Of a stretch of DNA of 64,000 bases, positions 9,040 through 18,015 are shown in pieces. This DNA comes from Bordetella sp. FB-8 (GTDB lineage: Bacteria > Pseudomonadota > Gammaproteobacteria > Burkholderiales > Burkholderiaceae_B). The number at the start of each line of letters is the position of its first letter. Positions within the stretch are counted from its first letter, which is position 1. Both the position numbers and the translations under genes were made by a program. The notes under the pieces are model-generated. The model did no database searches, had not been told where the DNA came from, and saw only the letters and a list, made by a program, of their open reading frames with translations. The DNA is taken from NCBI RefSeq assembly GCF_000382185.1, contig NZ_KB907784.1:434001-498000 (forward strand). Direction: 5' to 3'.

Positions 9040-9816
9040 TTGCACGCCGACAACTCCGCCCATATCAAGCCGGCCCACATCCCTGACGAGGAATGGCGGC
9101 TGCGCGTACAGCTGGCCGACTTCTACCATCTGGTCGACTACCTGGGCTGGACCGAAATGATCTTCAACCACATTTCGGCCCGCCTGCCCGGTCCGGCCAA
9201 CCACTACCTGGTCAACCCCTTCGGCCTGAACTATTACGAAGTCACGCCCGATAACCTGCTCAAAGTCGACCTGGACGGCAATCTGATCGACCCCTCGCCC
9301 TACCCCGCCAACCCGGCCGGCTTCGCCCTGCACAGCGCCATCCACGGCGCGCGGCCCGACGTGCACTGTATCGTCCACACCCACACCAATCCCGTCTCGG
9401 CCATCACCCTCAAGCAGGACGGCTTTCACCACGACGACTTCTACGGCGCGCAGCTGTTCGGCCGCGTGGGCTATCACGACTTCGAAGGCATCACCCTGTT
9501 CGCCGACGAGAAGGCGCGCATGCTCGCCAGCCTGGGCGACAAGCACGTGCTGGCCCTGCGCAACCACGGCATCGCGGTGTGCGAGAAAGACATTCCCAGC
9601 ACCTTCATGCTGCTGTGGACGGTGCAGCGCGCGGCCGAGATCCAGTATCACGCGGGCTGCCTGCCGGGCTCGAACATCGCCCTGGACGACGGCATCAAGA
9701 GCCGCTGCTCGGGACTGGCCGCGGGCCTGATCCAGGACGATGCCTTCGCCATCAAGCTTTTCGATGCGACCGTGCGCAAGATGCGGCGGGCCAAGCAATT
9801 GGGGATCTGCGTCTAA
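9040..9816 (+). CDS. Class II aldolase/adducin family protein
   Basis: The protein has the class II aldolase fold with zinc ligands in IVHTHTNP and a third His in LRNHGI. I chose the TTG at 9040 (258 residues) because a strong AGGAGAA lies 6 bases upstream. An ATG at 8983 would add 19 poorly conserved residues and has no Shine-Dalgarno. The family includes fuculose-phosphate aldolases and decarboxylases of hydroxyaromatic or keto acids. It ends the left operon and probably performs a C-C cleavage or decarboxylation step on the imported substrate. Confidence 0.85.
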   Translation: MHADNSAHIKPAHIPDEEWRLRVQLADFYHLVDYLGWTEMIFNHISARLPGPANHYLVNPFGLNYYEVTPDNLLKVDLDGNLIDPSPYPANPAGFALHSAIHGARPDVHCIVHTHTNPVSAITLKQDGFHHDDFYGAQLFGRVGYHDFEGITLFADEKARMLASLGDKHVLALRNHGIAVCEKDIPSTFMLLWTVQRAAEIQYHAGCLPGSNIALDDGIKSRCSGLAAGLIQDDAFAIKLFDATVRKMRRAKQLGICV

Positions 9817-10179
9817 CTCGGGCGCCGAGGCGGCCACCTGACCGCAGGGCCGGAAATGGATCGCCCGGCCGATGCGATACAAGCACTGATGCGCTGAACA
9901 GCCGCTAGCCAGTTCGCAACCGCGCCTTCGGCCGCCCGCCTGCGACACATGACCCTGCATCCCGACCTCCGCCTCGCCCTTCCCGATCAGGCCGATCCGG
10001 GAAGCGCCTGGCTGCGGGGGAAACTGACGCAAATCGCAGTGGCTTGTCAGGAATAACCATGGCGATCGAACTAAGATAAGTAGTCAGGCAAAAAACAGCG
10101 CCAATAAATTCCCTCCAAATCCGGCTGACCGTGCAGATTTTCCGTCCACCTTGCACCAGAACTTACACGGAGACAAACG
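9817..10179. other. Intergenic stretch without a supportable gene
   Basis: A short plus-strand frame at 9949-10056 encodes 35 residues resembling the C-terminal end of some LysR-type proteins, but this is too weak to call. The rest shows no recognisable gene or clear terminator. The part just before 10180 is AT-richer and may hold the promoter for the next gene. Confidence 0.4.
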
Positions 10180-10641
10180 ATGACACGCGTTCGCGTTCAG
10201 AGCTTGACTATCTCGCTGGACGGATACGGAGCAGGCCCGGATCAAGACCTCGACAATCCGCTCGGCATAGGCGGGACGGAACTGCACCAGTGGCTGTTCC
10301 CGACACGCATGTTTCAGAAAACCTTGTTCGGCAAGGACGGCGGCACGACGTTCCACTTCGTGACAGGAGGCCTGCGCGAAGCGCTCGACCGCACACGCGA
10401 GGCCGCTGCCGGAAAGGACGCGCGGATCGGCGGCGGGCCAGACACAATCCGACAGTATCTTCGCGAGGGCCTGATCGACGAACGGCACTTTGCCATCTCC
10501 CCGATCCTGCTGGGCCAGGGAGAGCCGCTGTTCGCGGGCGTCGACTTGCGGGCGCGGGGATACGGATGCGTTGAATTCGTCGCGTCGGAGAAGGCCACGC
10601 ATGTCGTGCTGCGGCGCCAAGCGCGCGCTGACGCAGCGTGA
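10180..10641 (+). CDS. RibD C-terminal/dihydrofolate-reductase-like protein with an internal deletion
   Basis: The 153-residue product matches the dihydrofolate-reductase-like RibD_C family at both ends: SISLDGYGAGPDQ at the N-terminus, and GGTTFHFVT, RIGGG.TIRQYL and the SPILLGQGEPLF motif in the C-terminal half. Family members I know are ~210-220 residues and have ~65 more between FGKDGGT and GGTTFHFVT. Here the two Gly-Gly-Thr motifs are joined directly, which suggests an in-frame deletion across a short repeat. The missing part includes a core strand and nucleotide-binding residues, so the product may be inactive. A good AT-rich upstream region precedes it. Confidence 0.65.
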   Translation: MTRVRVQSLTISLDGYGAGPDQDLDNPLGIGGTELHQWLFPTRMFQKTLFGKDGGTTFHFVTGGLREALDRTREAAAGKDARIGGGPDTIRQYLREGLIDERHFAISPILLGQGEPLFAGVDLRARGYGCVEFVASEKATHVVLRRQARADAA

Positions 10642-10954
10642 CATCGCGATTTCTGACGCTGGCGCGTCCTTCTGGCTTGACCCGACTCGAGAGAGTTCGG
10701 GAAAGCGTGAGGGATCGGGCCGGAACGCGTGAAACCGGGGCATTCATCTGCGCCCTGGTCACACACTCGAATTTCGCCGATGCTGGGCTGATGAAGGCGA
10801 AGCGTCTGTTCACTGCCGTTGATAGCAAGCTTCGAGCGTGCGATCTTACGCAGTTGCACCTGCAGGATGCCCGCCCAGTAAGCCGCGCGACCTGCAGGGC
10901 TACCCGAGCCATCACGCTACGACGACCTGGAAAGACGGCCCAAGGAACGGACAA
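10642..10954. other. Intergenic stretch without a supportable gene
   Basis: Several short frames occur on both strands but none has family features or a convincing ribosome binding site. I see no terminator or promoter motif that I would defend. Confidence 0.4.
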
Positions 10955-11350
10955 ATGGCCATGCTTGTGCGCGATAGCTCGATAAAATGTCAACGGGCAG
11001 CAATCATCATCCTTGCCTTGTGCGCGAATTTGGCCGCGCCGCACACGTCTGCCGCGAGCGCGCAAGGATGTCAGCGGCTTGCCAAAAATACCGGAGGTCC
11101 AGACGGCAACTTCAGGCCGCCGCTTTCTGCCACGGTCACCGGTTCGGGGCGTGCCTATTTCTATTCGGCTCCCGCCTCCCGATGTATTTCTAAGCATACG
11201 TTTCTCATCCCCGGCGACACGGTCACCGTCTACAAACCCTACAAAAAGTGGTATCAGGTGATGTACGTGAACGGCAAGAGCGGCGAGGATTTTGAAGCCT
11301 GGCTGGAAGAAGGGCGTCTGCGCCTGGGCGGCCCTCTTGGCGGCGACTAG
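10955..11350 (+). CDS. Small exported protein of unknown function, possibly SH3-like
   Basis: The ATG at 10955 is preceded by AAGGAA with ~7-base spacing, giving 131 residues. Residues ~13-33 form a hydrophobic, signal-peptide-like segment after KCQR and end in an Ala-rich stretch. The mature part has a pattern seen in bacterial SH3-like export proteins (GRAYFYSAPASRCISK, then FLIPGDTVTVYK and WYQVMYVNGKSGEDFEAWL). Two Cys residues could form a disulfide. It is followed after 53 bases by a DUF4087 gene. Function unknown. Confidence 0.65.
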   Translation: MAMLVRDSSIKCQRAAIIILALCANLAAPHTSAASAQGCQRLAKNTGGPDGNFRPPLSATVTGSGRAYFYSAPASRCISKHTFLIPGDTVTVYKPYKKWYQVMYVNGKSGEDFEAWLEEGRLRLGGPLGGD

Positions 11351-11403
11351 CGCCTGCCACACCACGAAAGAGAACTCAGTATGTCGTCTCGCACGGGAGG
11401 TTT

Positions 11404-11781
11404 ATGAATACTGCGGGAATGTTGCTGGGCGGGATGTGTGCCGCGCTGCTGGCAGGCGCCGCATACGCGGGCAGTCCAACGCAGAAGGATCAACTCCGCT
11501 GCGGCTGGTGGGACAACCCGACGCCCCAGAATGTCTCGTTATTCGACCGTGACGGCCAGTGGCTTGTCAGCGTCCAGGGCGGTCATCAGGCCGAGGGCGA
11601 CTGGCCCGATTTCAAGGACTCACAATGGGTCAACACCAACGGGCACTACGGATACGGCTGTGCCTGCCTGAACGTGGCGGTCGACCTGCGCAGCCATGAG
11701 GTCGTGCGCATTCGTGCGGCCCATGCTCGCCCGCTCAGCGTGTGCCGCCGGGATCCGGCGCTCAAAGGTGTGAGGCCCTGA
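11404..11781 (+). CDS. DUF4087-type small exported protein
   Basis: A 125-residue protein with a signal peptide (MNTAGMLLGG..., AYA cleavage near residue 22). Its mature part starts with RCGWWDNPTP, the hallmark of the DUF4087 family, and contains four Cys residues consistent with disulfides. GGGAGG lies 6 bases before the ATG. The family is uncharacterised. Its pairing with another small exported Cys-containing protein suggests co-expression in the periplasm. Confidence 0.75.
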   Translation: MNTAGMLLGGMCAALLAGAAYAGSPTQKDQLRCGWWDNPTPQNVSLFDRDGQWLVSVQGGHQAEGDWPDFKDSQWVNTNGHYGYGCACLNVAVDLRSHEVVRIRAAHARPLSVCRRDPALKGVRP

Positions 11782-12035
11782 CGGGCTTGAACTTGGTTTT
11801 CCGCCCCTCAGCTTGAAAACACAGACCCCGCCAGACATTTCCCTATCGGAACTTCAGCCTTTCCCAAATAGCGCCTTGCTCGCATACCGGAATCGCTACA
11901 TTGGCAGCCACCCGATAAGGCACAGGCCGCCACGCAATCCGAAGACGCCCCTGTCCACATCGGCCTACGACGCCGGTATCGGCGCCCCGGACCGAACGCT
12001 CTACAGAAGCGCGGTCATGCGACAAGGAGACAAGC

Positions 12036-13472
12036 ATGCAGCCCCCCATGACAGCGGACAACGCGCCGACTGCCGCAACGCAAACCGTTCAAGACACCCG
12101 CGCCGCCATTGCGCTCTCGGCGCGGATGGACCGCCTGCCCATCACGCGAAATTTGTGGATGCTGGTGTTGCTGATCTCGCTGGGCGGCTTCTTCGAGATC
12201 TACGACCTGATCTTCATGGGCTATATCGCCCCCGGCATGGAAAAGAGCGGCCTGCTCAGGGCCACGACCGATGCGTTCTTCGGCCTGCATGGCATGGCCG
12301 GGTTCATTGCCGCCACGTTCGCGGGGCTTTTCGTCGGCACGTTCGCGCTGGGCTGGTTGCCCGACCGCTATGGGCGCCGCACCGTGTTCACGGTGTCGCT
12401 GCTGTGGTACTCGATCAGTTCCGCCATCATGGCCTGCCAACACAGTCCGGAAGGCTTGCTGGTCTGGCGCTTCATCACCGGCATCGGCGTGGGTATCGAG
12501 ATCGTGACCATCGACAGCTACGTCACCGAACTGGTGCCGCAGCACATGCGCGGCCGCGCCATGGCGTTCAACCAGATGGTGATGTTCGCCGCGGCGCCGG
12601 CCGCCGCCATCCTGTCGTACTGGCTCGTGCCGACGATCTTGCTGGGATTCGAAGGCTGGCGCTGGGTGGTGCTGCTGGGCTCGGCCGGCGCGGTGCTGGT
12701 GTGGTTCATCCGCCTTGCCGGACCGGAAAGTCCGCGCTGGCTGGCCCTGCACGGCCGCACCGAGCAGGCGGACGCCATCGTCGGCCAGATGGAAGCGGCC
12801 GCCGAGCGCGAATCCGGCAAGGCTTTGCCGCCGCCGCAGGCTGTCGCACAGCCGCCGCACCGCCGTGCATCGCTGGCGCAGCTGTGGCAGCCGCCCTACC
12901 GTTCGCGTCTGGTCATGCTGATCGTATTCAACTTCTTCCAGGCCATCGGCTACTACGGATTTGCCAGCTGGGTGCCGACCCTGCTCATCGGCCACGGCAT
13001 CGCCGTTACCAAGAGCCTGCTGTACGCCTTCATCATTGCCATTGCGCTGCCCGTGGGGCCGCTGCTGGCCATGGCCTATGCGGACCGCATTCAGCGCAAG
13101 TGGCTGATCGTCGGCGCGGCGTTTGCGGTCATCGTGTTTGGCGTGGCGTTCGGGCAATTGCAGAGTCCGCTCGCGCTGACCGTGCTGGGCGTGCTGATCA
13201 GCCTGGCGGGGCAAACCATCTCGGTCTGCTATCACGCCTATCAGGCCGAGCTCTTCCCCACCTTCGTGCGCTGTCGCGCCAACGGCATCGTGTATTCGGC
13301 CAGCCGCATCGGCGCCATGTTCTCGGGTTTCCTGATCGCCTTCCTGCTGCGCCACTTCGGCGTACCGGGCGTGTTTGCCGGAATCACCGTGTGCATGCTC
13401 GTGGTGATGCTGGCGATCGGCGGCTTCGGTCCCAGGAGCAACGGCTTGCGGCTGGAAGAACTGTCGCGCTAG
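12036..13472 (+). CDS. MFS transporter (metabolite:H+ symporter type)
   Basis: A 478-residue protein with ~12 hydrophobic segments and the MFS loop motif GWLPDRYGRR between TM2 and TM3. A short cytoplasmic N-terminus precedes TM1 (WMLVLLISLGGFFEIYDL). AAGGAGA lies upstream of the ATG. The sequence fits the sugar/aromatic-acid transporter branch (MFS_1/Sugar_tr). It is convergent with the LysR gene that controls the HMG-CoA-lyase pair, so it may import a related carboxylic acid. That link is inference. Confidence 0.88.
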   Translation: MQPPMTADNAPTAATQTVQDTRAAIALSARMDRLPITRNLWMLVLLISLGGFFEIYDLIFMGYIAPGMEKSGLLRATTDAFFGLHGMAGFIAATFAGLFVGTFALGWLPDRYGRRTVFTVSLLWYSISSAIMACQHSPEGLLVWRFITGIGVGIEIVTIDSYVTELVPQHMRGRAMAFNQMVMFAAAPAAAILSYWLVPTILLGFEGWRWVVLLGSAGAVLVWFIRLAGPESPRWLALHGRTEQADAIVGQMEAAAERESGKALPPPQAVAQPPHRRASLAQLWQPPYRSRLVMLIVFNFFQAIGYYGFASWVPTLLIGHGIAVTKSLLYAFIIAIALPVGPLLAMAYADRIQRKWLIVGAAFAVIVFGVAFGQLQSPLALTVLGVLISLAGQTISVCYHAYQAELFPTFVRCRANGIVYSASRIGAMFSGFLIAFLLRHFGVPGVFAGITVCMLVVMLAIGGFGPRSNGLRLEELSR

Positions 13473-13494
13473 CCGCGCCCCGGGCCCTACCGCA

Positions 13495-14466
13495 TTAGCG
13501 GCGCGCAAGAGGACTGCGCGCCGCCTTCTTTCTCTTGGCCGGGCTTGCCTGCCTGGCGGCGGCGGCCTTGGTTTCGCACGCAGCCAGGTGCTCGACAAAC
13601 AGCCGCGCGGCCGGCGACAGCGATCCCGGGTCGCGAAAGCACACCGCAAAGCGGCGCCGCGCCCATTCGTCGCTCAAGGGCACCACCCGTAGACCGAAGG
13701 CCGGGACGAAGGGCTCGGCAACCTCGCCCGGCACGATAGCCAGGCCCAGTCCGGCCCGCACGCAGCGCAAGGACGCATCGAAGGTCGATACCACGGCGCG
13801 GTATTTGATCGCCCGGCCGAGGATCGCGGCATGGCGCGCGAGCATGGTGTGCACGGCCGTCTGCGCCGGCAGGCCGACATGGTCGAACTCAAGCGTGTCG
13901 TCGAAGCGGCAATGCCTGCGCGCCGCCAGGGGATGCGCCGCGTGCACGGCCACGGCCAGGTGGTCGGTGCGGTAGGACCGGGTTTCGAACCCCTCCAGGT
14001 CGGCCGCGTCCCAGCACACGCCCAGCGGCGCGGACCCTTCGCGCAGCGCGCGCACGATATCGCTGCTCAGGCTCTCCTCCACCGTCACGCGGATGTCGCG
14101 GCTTTGCGGGCGGCTCAGAAACGACGCGATATCGTCGGGCAGGAACTCGGCCATCGACGATACGGTTGCCAGCACTCGGACCTGGCCACGGATGCCGTCG
14201 CCGTAATCGGCCATGTCGCGCGCCACGCGGTCGGCCGCGGCCAGCATGGCGCGGGCGTGGGCCAGCACGATTTCGCCGGCCGGCGTGGGAATGGCGCCGC
14301 GGCGCCCGCGTTCGAGCAGGACCGCCCCGACGGTGTCTTCCAGCTGTGCCAGCCGCTTGCTGATGGCCGAGGCGACGATGTTTTCCTGCTCGCCGGCGCG
14401 CGCCATATTGCGCGTTTCGCAGACGGCGGCGAATAGACGCAAGGTAGTGAGGTCCAGGTCGCGCAT
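13495..14466 (-). CDS. LysR-type transcriptional regulator
   Basis: The start is set at 14466 (MRDLDLTTLRLF), where LysR proteins normally begin, giving 323 residues. The winged HTH occupies residues ~1-65 (RNMARAGEQENIVASAISKRLAQLED), followed by a LysR substrate-binding domain and a Lys/Arg/Ala-rich tail of ~25 residues. It is divergent from the HMG-CoA-lyase/CoA-transferase operon, with 209 bases between starts, so it probably regulates that operon. Confidence 0.9.
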   Translation of the reverse strand: MRDLDLTTLRLFAAVCETRNMARAGEQENIVASAISKRLAQLEDTVGAVLLERGRRGAIPTPAGEIVLAHARAMLAAADRVARDMADYGDGIRGQVRVLATVSSMAEFLPDDIASFLSRPQSRDIRVTVEESLSSDIVRALREGSAPLGVCWDAADLEGFETRSYRTDHLAVAVHAAHPLAARRHCRFDDTLEFDHVGLPAQTAVHTMLARHAAILGRAIKYRAVVSTFDASLRCVRAGLGLAIVPGEVAEPFVPAFGLRVVPLSDEWARRRFAVCFRDPGSLSPAARLFVEHLAACETKAAAARQASPAKRKKAARSPLARR

Positions 14467-14675
14467 GGGAAAGGCTCCACAAGACGTTCCCATTTGGAAC
14501 GAATAGGAGGAAATTCTAGCTTTCCCAGATATATCCGGAAATTCTGGAATGCCCGCGCACCGCCCGCCAGGCTTTCCCATCCGGAACCAAACCGTGCGCA
14601 TTTGATCGCTGTTGCCTCAACCGAGAACGGCATACAGTCAGGGCATCGCATGCCCCCTTCGACGCCGTATCCCTT

Positions 14676-15629
14676 ATGAACGCCCCCTTTCCCAGCGCCG
14701 CCGTGATCCGCGAAGTCGGATTGCGCGACGGGCTGCAGAGCATTCAGACGATTCTTTCCACCGCGCGCAAGCGTGAATGGGTGCAGGCCGCGCACGCGGC
14801 CGGCCTGCGCGAGATCGAAGTCGGCTCGTTCGTGCCCGCGCGCCTGCTGCCGCAACTGGCGGACACCGCCGAGATCGCCGCTTACGCGCGCACGCTGCCC
14901 GGCCTGTTCGTGTCGGCGCTGGTGCCGAATCTGCGCGGTGCGCAGGACGCCATCGCCTGCGGCGTGGACCTGATGATCGTGCCCCTGTCGGCCAGCCGCG
15001 CCCACAGCCTGGCCAACCTGCGCAAGGCGCCCGACGACGTGGTCGTCGAAGTGGCGCGCATCCGTGCAGCGCGCGACGCCGCCGGCGCGAAGACCTTGAT
15101 CGAGGGCGGCGTCGGCACCGCGTTCGGATGCACGCTGCAGGGCGAGGTCGACCCGGACGAGGTACTGCGCCTGATGCAGGCCCTGCTCGATGCGGGCGCC
15201 GACCGCGTGAGCCTGGCCGACACGGTGGGCTATGCCGATCCGGCCGCCGTATCGCGCCTGTTCGAGCGCGCCGTCGACCTGGCCGGCGAGCGGTTCTGGT
15301 GCGGGCACTTTCACGACACGCGCGGCCTGGGGCTGGCCAATGTCCATGCCGCCCTGCAGGCCGGCGTGACGCGCTTTGACGCCTGCCTGGGCGGTATCGG
15401 CGGCTGCCCGCACGCGCCCGGCGCAAGCGGCAACCTCACCACGGAGGACCTGGCCTTCATGCTCGATCGCATGGGCATGGCCACGGGGCTGGACATCGGC
15501 GGCCTGCTCGCCCTGCGCGAACGCCTGGCCGGCTGGCTGAGCGGCGAGACGCTGCGCGGCACGCTGTGGCGCGCCGGCCTGCCCCGGACCTTGCACCCGG
15601 CTCCTCACCGAACCACTTCCACGATCTGA
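14676..15629 (+). CDS. Hydroxymethylglutaryl-CoA lyase family protein
   Basis: A 317-residue TIM-barrel of the HMGL-like family. It has the N-terminal VGLRDGLQ motif (catalytic Arg, metal Asp), a metal-binding HFHDTRG and the signature GGCPHAPGASGN with the active-site Cys. It would cleave a 3-hydroxy-3-methylglutaryl-CoA-like substrate to acetyl-CoA and a keto acid. Five bases downstream starts a CaiB/BaiF CoA-transferase, which would activate the free acid. Together they form a two-step catabolic module under the divergent LysR regulator. The exact substrate could also be a citramalyl- or itaconyl-type CoA ester. Confidence 0.88.
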   Translation: MNAPFPSAAVIREVGLRDGLQSIQTILSTARKREWVQAAHAAGLREIEVGSFVPARLLPQLADTAEIAAYARTLPGLFVSALVPNLRGAQDAIACGVDLMIVPLSASRAHSLANLRKAPDDVVVEVARIRAARDAAGAKTLIEGGVGTAFGCTLQGEVDPDEVLRLMQALLDAGADRVSLADTVGYADPAAVSRLFERAVDLAGERFWCGHFHDTRGLGLANVHAALQAGVTRFDACLGGIGGCPHAPGASGNLTTEDLAFMLDRMGMATGLDIGGLLALRERLAGWLSGETLRGTLWRAGLPRTLHPAPHRTTSTI

Positions 15630-15634
15630 GCACT

Positions 15635-16786
15635 ATGCATCACGACAATTCACCGCTGCCGCTGGATGGCATCCGCGTACTCGAATTCACGCACATGGTC
15701 ATGGGCCCGACCTGCGGAATGATCCTGGCCGACCTGGGCGCGGAGGTCATCAAGATCGAGCCGCCCGGCGGAGACAAGACGCGCAACCTGCCCGGACTGG
15801 GCATCGGCTTCTTTCGCGCCTTCAACCGCAACAAGAAAAGCGTGGTGCTGGACATCACGACCGACGAGGGGCGCGCCACCGCGCGCGAACTTGCCGGCCA
15901 GTGCGACGTGGTAGTGGAGAACTTCCGCCCGGGGCTGATGCAAACGCTCGGGCTCGATTACGCGTCGCTGTCGGCCCATTATCCGCACCTGGTCTACGTG
16001 TCGCACAAGGGCTTCCTGCCAGGGCCCTATGCGCATCGCCTGGCGCTGGACGAAGTCGTGCAGATGATGGGTGGGCTGTCGTATATGACCGGACCCGCCG
16101 GGCGCCCGCTGCGCGCCGGCACCTCCGTCAACGACATCATGGGCGGCATGTTCGGCGCCCTCGGCGTGCTGGCTGCGCTGCGCGAACGCGACCGCACCGG
16201 CAAGGGCCAGGAGATACAGAGCGGATTGTTCGAGAATTGCGTGTTCCTGGCATCCCAGCATATGCAGCAGTACGCCATGACCGGCGTGGCACCGCCGCCC
16301 ATGCCCTCGCGCGTATCGGCATGGAGCGTCTACGATGTCTTCACATTGGCCCATGGCGAGCAACTGTTCATCGGCGCGGTGAGCGACAAGCAGTTCACCA
16401 CCCTGTGCCAGCTGCTGGATCACCCGGAACTACTCGACAATCCGCAATACGCCAGCAACGCGCTGCGCGTGGCGGTGCGGCCGCAGCTGCTGCGGGACCT
16501 GGGCGGCATCCTGGCCGGGCAGGAGGCCGCAACGCTCGCGCCCAGGCTGGAAGCGGCCGGCATACCCTACGCGCCCATCGTCCGCCCGGACCAATTGCTC
16601 GACGATCCGCACCTCAAGGCAAGCGGCGGCCTGGTGCCGATGCAGATGGACGACGGCTCCACGGGCCACACCGTGCTGCTGCCGCTGATGATGAGCGGCC
16701 AGCGGCCGGGCGTGCGCCGCCCGCTGCCCAAGGTCGGCGAGCACAACGACGAAATCCTCGCCGGGCTGGGCGCGCGAACCGCCTGA
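15635..16786 (+). CDS. CaiB/BaiF family (class III) CoA-transferase
   Basis: A 383-residue family III CoA-transferase with the N-terminal GIRVLEFTHMVMGPTCG and ADLGAEVIKIE motifs. The catalytic Asp candidate is in SVNDIMGG, and C-terminal RRPLPKVGEHNDEIL is present. The ATG at 15635 follows the lyase stop by 5 bases. The enzyme moves CoA between carboxylic acids, probably to make the substrate of the preceding lyase. Confidence 0.9.
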   Translation: MHHDNSPLPLDGIRVLEFTHMVMGPTCGMILADLGAEVIKIEPPGGDKTRNLPGLGIGFFRAFNRNKKSVVLDITTDEGRATARELAGQCDVVVENFRPGLMQTLGLDYASLSAHYPHLVYVSHKGFLPGPYAHRLALDEVVQMMGGLSYMTGPAGRPLRAGTSVNDIMGGMFGALGVLAALRERDRTGKGQEIQSGLFENCVFLASQHMQQYAMTGVAPPPMPSRVSAWSVYDVFTLAHGEQLFIGAVSDKQFTTLCQLLDHPELLDNPQYASNALRVAVRPQLLRDLGGILAGQEAATLAPRLEAAGIPYAPIVRPDQLLDDPHLKASGGLVPMQMDDGSTGHTVLLPLMMSGQRPGVRRPLPKVGEHNDEILAGLGARTA

Positions 16787-17127
16787 GGCATCGGGCGCAG
16801 GCGACAGGACCGGCCCCGGGCCGGCCAACAGCGCCCGAGGGCAGGACTGCCGGCGCGCGCCATGCTACCCTTGCCGGCAGGCGCGCTGGTGTTCTGCCCC
16901 ATAATTTCACGGCCAAGTTGAAATTGACGGATTGGCCCGCAAGGCTGGGCGCGAACCACAGCGATAGCCCGAGCTATCGCGAGGATTCGCAACAACGCCT
17001 TGCGTGCGAAGACGCGATTTCATGGGCGCGAACTTATGGGACAGGACACTAGCCATCCGGCGGCAACTCGCCGCCCCGCGATACACGCAGGCCCGCCCTT
17101 CATCCGATGCCACAGATAGAGAACGCC
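16787..17127. other. Intergenic region with a perfect 8-bp inverted repeat
   Basis: No gene is supportable here. A perfect hairpin lies at 16961-16980 (GCGATAGC, loop CCGA, GCTATCGC), and a GC-rich self-complementary stretch (GGCCCCGGGCCGGCC) near 16815 could act as a terminator for the CoA-transferase gene, although no T-run follows. Confidence 0.45.
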
Positions 17128-17700
17128 ATGGCAAAAAGCCCCGCCACCCGATACGGCTCGGTTGCCCAACTCTTGCATTGGTGCACGGCCATCCTCGTCC
17201 TCGTGGCGTTCATTTATGGGCCGGGAGGCCCCGAGCAGCGCGTCTACTCGTCCGCGCACGAGTTCGACCGCCGGCTGCACGAGACACTTGGCCTGTGCGT
17301 CTTCACGCTGACTCTGCTGCGCCTGCTGTGGCGGGCAATGACCCCGCGCCCCCAGGCGCCGCAGATCGCCCGCTGGATGGAGTTCATGGCAAAAGCCGTC
17401 CAATGGCTGCTCTATCTGCTGTTGCTCGCTCTTCCGCTGACCGCCATCACCGGAGCCTGGCTCGAAGGGCATCCTCTGACGCTGCTTGCCGGGACCGACG
17501 TCCAACCCTTGATCGGCGCTTCGCACGGCGCCGGTGCGGCGTTCGCCTCGATCCACACATTGCTGGGCGACACGATCCTGTGGATTGCGGGACTGCACGC
17601 GCTGGCCGCGCTTTTCCATCACTTCGTTCTCAAGGACGACGTGCTCACCACCATGCTGCCGCGCTGGTTTCCAACCGGACGCTCCAAAGCCGGCCGCTAG
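17128..17700 (+). CDS. Cytochrome b561 family protein
   Basis: A 190-residue integral membrane protein with four hydrophobic segments and the b561 pattern of heme-ligand His residues: LLHW near the N-terminus, LHETLG, and two His in the last helices (LHALAALFHHF). The family transfers electrons from quinol to periplasmic acceptors or superoxide. The ATG at 17128 follows GAGAAC. An ATG at 17107 is also possible. No functional partner lies next to it. Confidence 0.88.
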   Translation: MAKSPATRYGSVAQLLHWCTAILVLVAFIYGPGGPEQRVYSSAHEFDRRLHETLGLCVFTLTLLRLLWRAMTPRPQAPQIARWMEFMAKAVQWLLYLLLLALPLTAITGAWLEGHPLTLLAGTDVQPLIGASHGAGAAFASIHTLLGDTILWIAGLHALAALFHHFVLKDDVLTTMLPRWFPTGRSKAGR

Positions 17701-17766
17701 GGCAGCGCCCACCCGCCCGCGGCGCGCATCAGCGCCGAAGGCCGCGATCAAGCCGGTTTCCCCTAG

Positions 17767-17961
17767 CTCCTTAACATTTACCTGACATGGCGCGAGAAAG
17801 CCATCGACGAACTGCTTGCCAATCCTGCCGCTTTCGACGCATAGATAGAGTCGCTGCCCAAGAAGATGCAGGAATGGATGCAAGAAAGGCCCATCGATTT
17901 GGGTTCCCGCACGCAGCGCGAACCGCTGGAGCATTTGCTCCTTGAGCATTTCGATGCATGA
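17767..17961 (+). pseudogene. Remnant of an unrecognised gene with an in-frame amber stop
   Basis: One frame reads LLNIYLTWREKAIDELL..., is interrupted by TAG at 17842-17844, and continues (IESLPKKMQEWMQERPID...) to TGA at 17959-17961. The composition on both sides of the stop is protein-like and continuous, so this looks like a decayed or truncated gene with no start left. I do not recognise the family. Confidence 0.4.
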
Positions 17962-18015
17962 AAAATTTGCGCTGCGCTCCCTGAATGAGCGCCATCCGCA
18001 GCCCTTCGGATTATC

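Noticed and set aside
9949..10056. A 35-codon plus-strand frame ending AVACQE
   Set aside because: The resemblance to a LysR C-terminus is weak, with no start signal and no upstream body.
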